NCBI RefSeq assembly: GCF_001428605.1
Contig: NZ_LMID01000005.1
Span: forward strand, 1-45,921
DNA: 45,921 bases
Source of the DNA: Sphingomonas sp. Root720
GTDB taxonomy: Bacteria > Pseudomonadota > Alphaproteobacteria > Sphingomonadales > Sphingomonadaceae
Direction: 5' to 3'
Positions within the stretch are counted from its first letter, which is position 1. Each line of letters begins with the position of its first letter. The notes below the pieces were generated by a model. The model did not search any database, was not told the origin of the DNA, and saw only the letters and a program-made list of their open reading frames with translations. The translations under genes were made by a program, and so were the position numbers. This document shows positions 16,789 through 23,537 of this stretch, in pieces.

Positions 16789-17464
16789 CGCATCCCTCCA
16801 CGATCAGGGAGAAGCCCTCCCCACCACGCTGGCGGACGAGCTCGACCGACCATCGCGCCCTTCCCAGCCCTGCCACACCGAGGCGTTCGGATGGCGCGCT
16901 GGCGATCCTCCACCGCGTCCAGGCCGCGGACGGCTCAGAGAGCGGATCGTCCCCCCGTCGCCGGCGGCGGCGAAGGAGGAGGACCGGCACGTCGGCATCG
17001 GCGGCAACCAACTGCAGCCGCCGGGTGGCAACCATCGACATTTTGCTGACATCGCCGACGACCGCAGATGGCGTGCCGTCGCGGACCGCGTCTTCTACGA
17101 CCGCGAGCAGCGCTGCATCATCTCGCGCGTGGGCGTAGATGACGTCAGCAGACGCCAACCCCGCTTGGGCGAGGCCGGGCGCATAGAGATCCTGGCGTGT
17201 GCTTGCCCACAGAACCGGGGCGCCGAGGTGGCGGACTTCCTGGGCGGCGATTCCGGCGAGGAACAGCGTGGCCGCCGCATCATCGACTACGCTGCAGCTG
17301 CTGGCGGACGCCTCATGCAGGGCTCCGGCTCGCAGGCCACCACCGCTGAGTCTCGAGTCGAGAGCGTCAGCGCCAAACGACATGATTCGGTGATCGCCGG
17401 GAGCTGTCGCGTAGGCGCGCAGGTTTGCGATCGAGGATGGTAAGGCGGAGAGGTGAATCGTCAT
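16703..17464 (-). CDS. imuA: ImuA, RecA-like mutasome protein
   Basis: A 253-residue ImuA-type protein. It opens with the substrate region MSFGADALDSRLSGGGLRAGALHE, the counterpart of the RecA-fold start, followed by AATLFLAGIAAQ, GAPVLWASTRQDLYAPGLAQAGL and VEDAVRDGTPSAVVGDVSKM. The P-loop is degenerate, as is common in ImuA. The C-terminus carries RWRIASAPS and LGRARWSVELVRQRGGE, the usual ImuA ending. It is the first gene of the imuA-imuB-dnaE2 operon and lies 20 bp downstream of a LexA-type box, so SOS induction is expected. Confidence 0.9.
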   Translation of the reverse strand: MTIHLSALPSSIANLRAYATAPGDHRIMSFGADALDSRLSGGGLRAGALHEASASSCSVVDDAAATLFLAGIAAQEVRHLGAPVLWASTRQDLYAPGLAQAGLASADVIYAHARDDAALLAVVEDAVRDGTPSAVVGDVSKMSMVATRRLQLVAADADVPVLLLRRRRRRGDDPLSEPSAAWTRWRIASAPSERLGVAGLGRARWSVELVRQRGGEGFSLIVEGCDETGRLAVPAALGHRTAETAGTRRTAAG

Positions 17465-17483
17465 GCGGGTAAGACTCGGAAGC

Positions 17484-17498
17484 GTTCCTCTTATGTTC
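17484..17498. promoter_or_regulatory. LexA/SOS box upstream of imuA
   Basis: GTTCCTCTTATGTTC is an exact GTTC-N7-GTTC, the alphaproteobacterial LexA operator. It ends 20 bp before the imuA start codon, where LexA would block the promoter. imuA-imuB-dnaE2 operons are classic LexA targets in this class. Confidence 0.85.
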
Positions 17499-17659
17499 CC
17501 CCCCCTTCGCCTGCGTCAAGCCGGTTGCGACATTCTGAAAGGCCCTGGGGACCGTCGAGAGACGGACTCGCGGTTTGGGCCCCCTCCCCTGCCGTCGGGT
17601 TTCGGCATGGTTGGACTGAGCCGAACCAAGTGTCGGCCCGGCGCGAGATCGCATACGCA

Positions 17660-18467
17660 TAATCGGTGTAATACCGGTATCAGCCCCTCCCCTCGACGCA
17701 ACGCAGTAAGGGCAGTATCGGAATTACTTGTATTACTTCGCGCACCCGCAGGTAGGGTTCGTTCGATGAAAGGGCTCGGCTCTGTTCAACGGGCCGGTCA
17801 GCTGCATTCCAGGCCGTCACAGTGGCCCAATGACCCGACATGAAGGCCGGAGCGGGCGAGGGCGGGCAGGGGGCGCTCTCGGGATCGAAAGTCGATTATC
17901 GGTATTGCTCGCACTAAGGAGAGCACGGGTGGTAGCGGTATTACCGGCGACTGGTCCGCATCGCGTTAGCGCCACGAACACCACGAACACCGGCATTACA
18001 GGTAATCCGTGATTACCGGGATTACCCGTAATCACGTTGCTGGATGCTCGCCCCACCGCACGTTGATGATACGGGCCCTACCGGCATTACCGAGAGTGCA
18101 GGCAGTCGTGGTATTACGGATAATCGCGATGTTCTCGGCATTACACCGCTTACAGAGAATATAAGGTGGCCGGTGGATGGGGCATCAGCATGGAGGATGA
18201 GTGTAAGCGAACTTGGCGACGCGTAGCCGGCCGCGAAACTTTGAGGCTTGGTGGGATCAAAGGGGAGTGGCCTCCCACGCGCAGCCACGGCAGATTAGCG
18301 GTATTACGCGTGTTACCCGCAACGCGTGCAGCGACGGCTGCCGCTCAAGGCTGGGGATAAGACAGAGACTACCGGGATTATCGCTATTAACGGTAGTCGC
18401 AGTATGATAGCGCAATGCCTGTAATACCGGAAGCACGTCGCTTCGATGAAGTACCGGTAATACAGGC
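17660..18467. repeat. Array of GTAWTAC-centred repeats, probable partition centromere
   Basis: Over about 800 bp upstream of parA at least a dozen short, mostly palindromic motifs of the form CGGTATTACCGG or its relatives occur. Clear examples are near 17666-17680, 17713-17737, 17893-17910, 17934-17948, 17990-18036 (four tandem half-sites), 18080-18092, 18108-18127, 18135-18152, 18296-18318, 18371-18398, 18419-18431 and 18453-18466. The last two form an inverted pair in front of parA. Spacing is irregular. No gene is found in the stretch. Such arrays are bound by the small partner of ParA and act as the centromere and often as operator. Confidence 0.75.
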
Positions 18468-18485
18468 TTCAATGAAGAGGAAACG

Positions 18486-19169
18486 ATGCCGGTCATCACG
18501 CTGCTATCCCCAAAGGGGGGCGTCGGAAAGACGACCGCCGGCCTGCTGCTGGCGCTGGAGCTCGCGGAAGGGGGAGCGTCCGTCGTCATCATCGATGCCG
18601 ATCCCAACTTTCCGCTAGCGAAATGGGCGCGCCTGCCCGGCAAACCCGATGGAATTGAGGTCGTACAAGAGGTCGACGAGGACGCGATCATCGACACAAT
18701 CGACGCCGCGCAGAAGCGGGCGCGCTTCGTCATCGTCGATCTGGAGGGCAGGGCGTCAGCTCGGGTCACGAATGCATTGTTGATGACCAATCTCGCGCTA
18801 GTTCCGATGCAGGGCTCGGTGCTGGATAGCGATCAGGCCGCGCGCGCCTTTCAGAGCATCCGTCGAGCCTCGACCGCAGCCCGTCGCGAGATCGCTTTCG
18901 CGGGAGTCTATACCCGGACGCCGGCCAGCGCGCGTATCCGCTCACGCGTGGCCCAGCAGATCGCCGACGGCGTGGAGGAGGCGGGGATCCCGACCTTGCC
19001 GACGTCGATCGCCGAACGAACTGTGTACCGCAGCCTGTTCGCCCAAGGCGGAACGCTGGCGACGCTAGGGGGTGCCGCCGCCGGATCAGTCGAGACGGCC
19101 CGCGCGAATGCCGCAGCCTTCACGCATGACGTCCTTGAAGCGCTCAAGACCGCGAGGAGCGCGGCATGA
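18486..19169 (+). CDS. parA: ParA-type partition ATPase
   Basis: A 227-residue type Ib ParA without an N-terminal HTH. The deviant Walker A is SPKGGVGKTTAGLLL at residues 8-22, Walker A' VVIIDADPN lies near 34-42 and Walker B is RFVIVDLEGRAS near 80. ParA binds DNA non-specifically when ATP-loaded and moves the partition complex over the nucleoid. An AGAGGAAACG ribosome site precedes the ATG. The stop overlaps the next ATG by 4 bp (ATGA). Repeats upstream very probably form its centromere and regulate it. Confidence 0.92.
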   Translation: MPVITLLSPKGGVGKTTAGLLLALELAEGGASVVIIDADPNFPLAKWARLPGKPDGIEVVQEVDEDAIIDTIDAAQKRARFVIVDLEGRASARVTNALLMTNLALVPMQGSVLDSDQAARAFQSIRRASTAARREIAFAGVYTRTPASARIRSRVAQQIADGVEEAGIPTLPTSIAERTVYRSLFAQGGTLATLGGAAAGSVETARANAAAFTHDVLEALKTARSAA

Positions 19170-19519
19170 GCGACAAGGCGACGAAACCAGCGCCCAGGCT
19201 TGCCGGCGTCACCAGCTTCGGCGACGACGACGACGACTATATCGCGCCACCGCCGCGCGAGGTGCGCGACCAGGCCAAAGCGAGCGGAGAGGCGATCGGC
19301 TTCGTCTCAGACAGGCCCGGCGCTCCGGCCGCGCGACCTTCGGTGAAAAAGCGGGCGCGTCAGCCGTCGCAATTCCCCGACCACTATAATCTGCGGTTGC
19401 GTGAGGGCGATCGCGAACGATTCGACGAGTACGCTTACCGTCACCGGCTTCCGAAGGGCGAGGTGTTCGGGATCATGCTCGACCTGCTCGAAGCGAAGGA
19501 GCAGGCCGAGGACAAATAG
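19166..19519 (+). CDS. Small ribbon-helix-helix protein, probable ParA partner
   Basis: A 117-residue protein. The N-terminal half is disordered and includes an acidic run DDDDDY. The C-terminal 50 residues have the pattern of a ribbon-helix-helix: HYNLRLREGDRERFDEYAYR, LPKGEVFGIMLDLLEAKEQ. Partition systems with a short ParA commonly use such a small RHH protein (ParG or Omega-like) to bind arrays of short repeats. The overlap with parA and the repeat array upstream fit this role. The assignment is by pattern and context. Confidence 0.7.
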   Translation: MSDKATKPAPRLAGVTSFGDDDDDYIAPPPREVRDQAKASGEAIGFVSDRPGAPAARPSVKKRARQPSQFPDHYNLRLREGDRERFDEYAYRHRLPKGEVFGIMLDLLEAKEQAEDK

Positions 19520-19626
19520 GCGACTGCCACGCGAGCCGACCACACAGGCGAGAAGCCGTTTCCAGATGACAATTTCGACGGTGCCGTTCTCGCAAGCCTG
19601 CGGCGGGCGAGCGGCCCACTTGGTGT

Positions 19627-19657
19627 TGCGCGTATTACCTTGTAATCGCGGTAGTGC
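19627..19657. repeat. Isolated copy of the parA-region repeat
   Basis: GCGTATTACCTTGTAATCGC, followed by a GGTAGTGCG stretch, carries two GTAWTAC-like half-sites of the same kind as the 17660-18467 array. It lies downstream of the ParA partner gene, so the partition locus is flanked by sites on both sides. Confidence 0.5.
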
Positions 19658-19868
19658 GTGTAGATTCGGCGACCAAGATCGCGGCTGTCAGCTCGTCGCT
19701 GTCGATCTCGCCTCCGACATAACGGGCGCTAAGCTGCTCGACCGCTTCGGACAGCACGCCGCCCTTGAAGTGCACGCTTCCGCGGGCGAAGCCGACCTCT
19801 TGCTCGCGACGGGAACGCTCTTCATTGCTGATCGCGGGACGAGGCGTGGGGGGCATATCGGCACTCAT
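19635..19868 (-). CDS. VbhA-like antitoxin domain protein
   Basis: A 77-residue protein from the ATG at 19868; the frame stays open far upstream but that part is compositionally implausible. The segment RREQEVGFARGSVHFKGG, LSEAVEQLSARYVGGEIDSD and ELTAAILV follows the pattern of the antitoxin VbhA domain, in which a helix carrying an inhibitory motif blocks a Fic AMP-transferase. No Fic toxin (HPFxxGNG) gene is present in the window, so this would be an orphan antitoxin or a protein with a different partner. Confidence 0.55.
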   Translation of the reverse strand: MSADMPPTPRPAISNEERSRREQEVGFARGSVHFKGGVLSEAVEQLSARYVGGEIDSDELTAAILVAESTRTTAITR

Positions 19869-19974
19869 GCTGCGGGCCTTTCCGTGACATTCCATAGCAG
19901 GGAAGGGGGGTACGATGCGAGAAACACGGCGCATCCCCCCAACGGTCGGACGGCCGAAGCCGCCCGATTCGGGG

Positions 19975-20118
19975 TCACTCCTCCCAGAATGGCTTAGGCT
20001 TCCGGGTGCGCTTGGCGGTGGTGGGGCGCGGGGCGGGCATTCCGTTCGCATCGATTTCCGCGACGATGGCCGCGAGCTCCGCGATCCAGGCTTGGGTGCG
20101 TGTGGTCTGGTCAAGCAT
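19975..20118 (-). CDS. 47-residue small protein with a strong ribosome site
   Basis: The frame runs from ATG at 20118 to TGA at 19975 and starts MLDQTTRTQAWIAELAAIVA; the C-terminal third is rich in Pro, Lys and Arg and ends KPKPFWEE. GGAGG lies 6 bases upstream of the ATG, an unusually good site, which is the main support. A short amphipathic helix followed by a basic tail suggests a nucleic-acid or protein partner, but no family is recognised. Confidence 0.5.
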   Translation of the reverse strand: MLDQTTRTQAWIAELAAIVAEIDANGMPAPRPTTAKRTRKPKPFWEE

Positions 20119-20476
20119 GTGAACCTCCGTCTGTTCGTTTGAAGACGGGGGCGGCTGGACGATCGGGCGAGACCGGGGTCAGGGACCGCGGAGCGGCCGC
20201 GCAGCGGGGCGCGGGGGTGCCGATTTTCTCGGCAGGGAGCGAAGCGGACGGCCGTGAAAATTGGGGGAACCGCGCATCCTTGACGCCGGTCCCGGCCGAT
20301 TGTCACGATGGGCGTGTGTCGACGACAGATTTCATTCGACTGGGGCACGAGACTGCCGATGCGCGACTCCGTCCGAGCCTCGCCCGGCCTTGCTGACGAT
20401 CCGCTGCGGCGCTGCCGCGCACGTCGAGAGCGGCCGGAGCTGCTCTGGCGAAGGTCCTTAGGCAGGCAGGAGCAAG
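20119..20476. other. Intergenic stretch without a supported gene
   Basis: About 360 bp of GC-rich sequence between the 47-residue gene and the terminator of the DUF3768 gene. It contains GC-rich inverted repeats but no frame that looks protein-coding on either strand, and no tRNA-like fold. Confidence 0.5.
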
Positions 20477-20502
20477 GGCCCCGGCGGGTGAGCGCCGGGG
20501 CC
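20477..20502 (-). terminator. Hairpin after the DUF3768 gene
   Basis: GGCCCCGGCG and CGCCGGGGCC form a perfect 10-bp stem around a 6-base loop, 9 bp beyond the stop of the DUF3768 gene. No U-run follows on the minus strand, so termination may be imperfect. Confidence 0.55.
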
Positions 20503-20510
20503 GCGACGTG

Positions 20511-20903
20511 TCACCGCTCATCCGCGCGCATGATCGTCAGCACGCGCACGGTTTGAAACGAGTCCGCCGGATCCTCCGAACCGGCTGAGAGGTCGCGGTT
20601 GTAATAGTCGATCTTCCACATGCAGGACGTGCCGTCGAACTCGAACGAGCCCATGTCATGCTCGCCATACGGGTCGTTGCCGTGGTCGAAGGCGTCGAAG
20701 TCGCGGACCGCCCGCATCAGCTCGGCGCGCTTGTGGAAGCCGCGGAACAGGGTGACGTCGCCGATGAGGGCGGCGATGCCGGCGGTCATCACGACCCGGT
20801 TCGCTCCTGGGCTGGTAATGTGCTCGCGCAGCCAGTCGTTGAGGCGCGCGATTTTACGGGGGCCGCCCTCCGGGCGTTCGGATTGAGGCGTCTGCTTGGC
20901 CAT
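20511..20903 (-). CDS. DUF3768 domain protein
   Basis: A 130-residue soluble protein. The core has RKIARLNDWLREHI, VVMTAGIAALIGDVTLFRGF and then DFDAFDHGNDPYGEHDMGSF with FDGTSCMWKIDYYNRDL, the hallmark of DUF3768, a family common on alphaproteobacterial plasmids and of unknown function. The conserved D-P-x-E-H-D-x-G-x-F segment suggests a binding or catalytic site. It is transcribed alone on the minus strand from the leading side of the element, with a GGAG site before the ATG and structured leader sequence upstream. Confidence 0.8.
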   Translation of the reverse strand: MAKQTPQSERPEGGPRKIARLNDWLREHITSPGANRVVMTAGIAALIGDVTLFRGFHKRAELMRAVRDFDAFDHGNDPYGEHDMGSFEFDGTSCMWKIDYYNRDLSAGSEDPADSFQTVRVLTIMRADER

Positions 20904-21010
20904 GATGGTCTCCTTAGCCTTCGACCCCGCCGATCGGGGCCTTTCGACAGGCGAGAGGACCGCCGGGGCATAGCGCGCCCGCGCACCCGCAGGGTCGCAA
21001 CGAAGTGGAG

Positions 21011-21028
21011 AAGCCCGCTTGCGGGCTT
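21011..21028. promoter_or_regulatory. Perfect hairpin in the leader of the DUF3768 gene
   Basis: AAGCCCGC and GCGGGCTT form an 8-bp perfect stem with a two-base loop, about 110 bp upstream of the DUF3768 start. A hairpin at a comparable distance precedes the ssb and DUF2493-like genes. Confidence 0.4.
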
Positions 21029-21156
21029 GCGTGGGGAAGCGAACCGGCGAGGACGTCGGAGCCCAAAAGCGCCCCTCGCATCAGCGGCAGGCGAGAGACC
21101 TGGCCGTCGGCCAAGCCGCTGGACGGACGCGGAGAGCGGGAGCTATCGTCTGCGCC

Positions 21157-21543
21157 ATGGAGACCGGAGCCGACATCATCGCCCTGTGGCCGCGCTGGAT
21201 GAACAGCGCCGGCGCGATGCTGCGGATGAACGCCCTGGTGCGCAGCCGGTGCGCAAAGTGCGGGACTCTGCTCCGCGTTGAGCTCGAAGACATCGTGGCG
21301 CGCCATGGCCCCGGCTACTCGCTGTTCGATCGGTTGGAACGGTGCCGCATGGTCGCCTGCATCGGCTCGACCTTCTATGTCGCGTCGAGGACCTATGGAC
21401 GCGACTGGGCGGCGTTGCTGCGCGATCCGGCGCTGGTCGAGAGCTTCGACACGCTCGCGCCGACGCGGACGGCGCTCGACCTGCTGCCCGCCGCAGCATC
21501 GTCCGCCGGCGCTGCGGCCGCCGAGCCGCGCCCTCATGTGTAA
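21157..21543 (+). CDS. 128-residue CxxC protein coupled to the SRAP gene
   Basis: The start at 21157 gives METGADIIALWPRWMNSAGA; a longer frame exists but lacks protein character. A single CAKC motif sits in VRSRCAKCGTLLRVELEDIV, like half of a zinc ribbon, followed by YSLFDRLERCRMVAC and YGRDWAALLRD. The presence of two further cysteines (CRMVAC) makes a four-cysteine zinc site plausible. The stop overlaps the start of the SRAP gene by 8 bp, which indicates coupled translation and a related task. The family is not recognised. Confidence 0.7.
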   Translation: METGADIIALWPRWMNSAGAMLRMNALVRSRCAKCGTLLRVELEDIVARHGPGYSLFDRLERCRMVACIGSTFYVASRTYGRDWAALLRDPALVESFDTLAPTRTALDLLPAAASSAGAAAAEPRPHV

Positions 21544-22213
21544 CCGCTACCGGATCTCGGCGAAGCAGGCGGCGGTGATGCGCGCATGCGGGTTCGATCC
21601 GCCTTTTGCTCCCGACGCGGTGTTTCCGCCCGCGCGTGAGATCTTCCCCACGGGCAAGAAAACCGCGCGGCACGGGCCGGTCATCCGTCGCTCGATGGGC
21701 GGCAACCGGCCGCTCGAGATGATGTTGATGGAGTGGGGCTTCCCGACGAAGATCCCGAGCAAACGCAATCCCGAGATCAAGCTCGACAAATATGTGACCA
21801 ACGCCCGCAATCTGTCATCGAGCATGTGGAAGCCTTCGCTCAACGTGCCCGACCGGCGCTGCATCGTACCGTTCACCCATTTCGCCGAGCCGCACCCGGA
21901 GGGCGGGAAGGGGGACGACAATCTGCCGAGGCAGATGTGGTTCTCGCTGCCCGACCAGCCGATCGGCTTCTTCGCGGGCCTGTGGCGGCCAACGGAGCGC
22001 GGCGAGGCGTTCGCATTCGGTACGACCGAGCCCAACGAGATCGTCCGGCCATGGCATCCCAAGGCGATGCCGGTCATTCTCCAGCCGTGCGATCTGCTCA
22101 CCTGGCTCGACGGCACCGCGGAGGAGGCGCTGGCGCTGGTGCGGCCTTATCCGGGGCCGATGCACCATCAAGTCGAGACGCCACGTGGCGACTTAATCGA
22201 GGTAGACGCCTGA
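21536..22213 (+). CDS. SRAP/HMCES-type protein (YedK family)
   Basis: A 225-residue protein starting MCNRYRI, so Cys2 becomes the N-terminal nucleophile after removal of methionine. SRAP proteins form a thiazolidine crosslink with abasic sites in single-stranded DNA and protect them. Conserved landmarks are present: VTNARN (Asn), RRCIVPFTHFAEPH (active-site Glu in the place of the FYEW segment), GLWRP and HPKAMPVIL (His). The FAEPH variant differs from the common FYEW form. It is translationally coupled to the CxxC gene and precedes other DNA-repair genes on this replicon. Confidence 0.88.
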   Translation: MCNRYRISAKQAAVMRACGFDPPFAPDAVFPPAREIFPTGKKTARHGPVIRRSMGGNRPLEMMLMEWGFPTKIPSKRNPEIKLDKYVTNARNLSSSMWKPSLNVPDRRCIVPFTHFAEPHPEGGKGDDNLPRQMWFSLPDQPIGFFAGLWRPTERGEAFAFGTTEPNEIVRPWHPKAMPVILQPCDLLTWLDGTAEEALALVRPYPGPMHHQVETPRGDLIEVDA

Positions 22214-22271
22214 GCAGGTGGGGCCGGGGGTTCGATGCCCGCCACGGCCCCTCGGCAACGACGGCAGGGTA

Positions 22272-22291
22272 GGGGGGCCCGAAGGCCCCCC
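22272..22291. terminator. Hairpin between convergent genes
   Basis: GGGGGGCC and GGCCCCCC form a perfect 8-bp stem around CGAA, located between the SRAP gene and the oppositely oriented 54-residue gene. It probably serves both. Confidence 0.6.
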
Positions 22292-22298
22292 GGAGGCG

Positions 22299-22463
22299 TC
22301 ACGCAAAGGGGTCATACTCGTTGACGATCGTAAGCGAGCTGTCGTGATCTTCGGCGGTGATGACGGCGTATTGGGTCCCGACGGCGATGACCATGGTGGC
22401 GACCATAAGGGTCCGGGCGAGGCTGAGAGCGGATTTGCGGGCGATCCAGATATCGTTGAACAT
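22299..22463 (-). CDS. 54-residue single-helix membrane protein
   Basis: The ATG at 22463 (MFNDIWIARKSALSLARTLM) has AGGAG at a spacing of 8-9 bases, so it is preferred to the upstream in-frame ATG. The segment LARTLMVATMVIAVGTQYAV is hydrophobic enough for one membrane helix or a signal anchor; the tail is acidic. Such tiny membrane proteins are frequent on plasmids but the function is unknown. Its leader contains a GGGG-N5-CCCC hairpin resembling the one in front of ssb. Confidence 0.55.
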   Translation of the reverse strand: MFNDIWIARKSALSLARTLMVATMVIAVGTQYAVITAEDHDSSLTIVNEYDPFA

Positions 22464-22977
22464 GTCCGAGGCTCCTGTGAAGCCGGCGGGGTTCATCCCC
22501 GCTCGACAGGCGCCCGACAGGCCGGGGAGGGGCCGCGATCACTTTGTTGCCGCAGGCAAGAAAGCCGTAGCGAAGCGCCCGGACCCCTTGCGGGTTGATC
22601 GTACAAGGCCCCGAGCCGGACCAAGGATTACGCCTCCAAGAGCGGGGTGAACCCTGCCGGCGGGAGCGTCATGCTCGCGGCTGGATCGCCGGTGACGTCG
22701 ACCTTGCGCGGACGTTGGCTGCTGTGCCAGGCCGCTTGTTCGGGACCCCTGTTCATCCAGGGCGAGTTGCGCGTGCCGGCGGCTTCGCTGATCGTTCCGG
22801 CGGAAAGAAGTTGCCCGTTTCCGGAAAGAAGTTTCCGCGTGCACGCCCCGTCAGTCGATCGTCACCCGCATGGGCCGAGACCCGCGAGGGGCTCGGTGGA
22901 GCGAAGCGGAATAGAGCGCGGTCCGGCGTCAGCCGGGAGACGGCAGCACTTGCTTGGTGGCCTCAACAGACCTCGCG
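22464..22977. other. Intergenic region with tandem 21-bp-spaced repeat
   Basis: No frame here looks coding. The notable structure is CGGAAAGAAGTT at 22801-22812 and again at 22822-22833, exactly 21 bp apart, with the second copy forming an inverted repeat with TTTCCG at 22832-22837. Two-turn spacing suggests paired binding sites for a regulator. Confidence 0.5.
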
Positions 22978-23250
22978 TCAGTCCTGCTCTGGAGCGATGG
23001 CCGATACGTCGATGAGATCATCTTCGACCAACACACCGGTGACTTGCATTCGCCGGCCCGCGGCAGGCGGTCCGACACGGCGCATATCCAACCGGAAGCG
23101 GCCGCCCAGGTCGCGGCGAAGGAGATACGTATCGCCCTCCCGCAGCAGCAAACCTGTCTCTTCGATCCGGCTACCCAGTCTGGCCATCCCGGTTGCATAA
23201 TCGAGCGCCAGCTCTCTGCCGAGGCCATTCGGAACTGACGGTGTGCTCAT
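22978..23250 (-). CDS. DUF5818 domain protein
   Basis: Starting at the ATG at 23250 the protein has 90 residues. It is recognisable by RIEETGLLLREGDTYLLRRD, LGGRFRLDMRRV and VTGVLVEDDLIDVSAI, which is the DUF5818 pattern, a small beta-rich protein almost confined to Sphingomonadales. The function is unknown. It is divergent from the DUF3606 gene, with 22 bp between start codons. Confidence 0.75.
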   Translation of the reverse strand: MSTPSVPNGLGRELALDYATGMARLGSRIEETGLLLREGDTYLLRRDLGGRFRLDMRRVGPPAAGRRMQVTGVLVEDDLIDVSAIAPEQD

Positions 23251-23272
23251 GGATTCACGTTGAGCAGAGGAG

Positions 23273-23464
23273 ATGAAGATGGCTGACAGCAAGACAAAGA
23301 GAGGTGCTGCCGATCGCAGCAAGGTTGCCGGTGGCGAAGGCTACGAGGTGAGCTACTTCGCGCGCAAGCACGGGATCACCAAGGAGCAGGCACAAGATCT
23401 GATCAAGCAGGTTGGCAACGATCGCGACAAGTTAAATGCCGCCGCCGCGAAGCTGAAGAAGTAA
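23273..23464 (+). CDS. DUF3606 small basic protein
   Basis: A 63-residue lysine-rich protein. VSYFARKHGITKEQAQDLIK and VGNDRDKLNAAAAKL is the DUF3606 motif, a short helix-turn-helix-like unit found in many alphaproteobacteria, often near stress and DNA-repair genes. The alternative second ATG at 23279 gives a near-identical product. A GGAG-type site (GAGGAG) precedes the start. The function is unknown. Confidence 0.75.
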   Translation: MKMADSKTKRGAADRSKVAGGEGYEVSYFARKHGITKEQAQDLIKQVGNDRDKLNAAAAKLKK

Positions 23465-23537
23465 GCCTCTACGAAGCTGGAACGACTTCCCGGTCGTGAG
23501 AGTCTCTTGATGATGAGGCACGTGACCTGAAACCCGG

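Noticed and set aside
15905..17443. Long 512-codon plus-strand frame
   Set aside because: Antisense to imuA and imuB, with biased composition (Arg, Ala, Ser) and no recognisable motif.
20119..20348. Upstream extension of the VbhA-like frame to 20348
   Set aside because: The extension is rich in Pro, Arg and Ser, overlaps the 47-residue gene with a strong ribosome site, and adds nothing recognisable.
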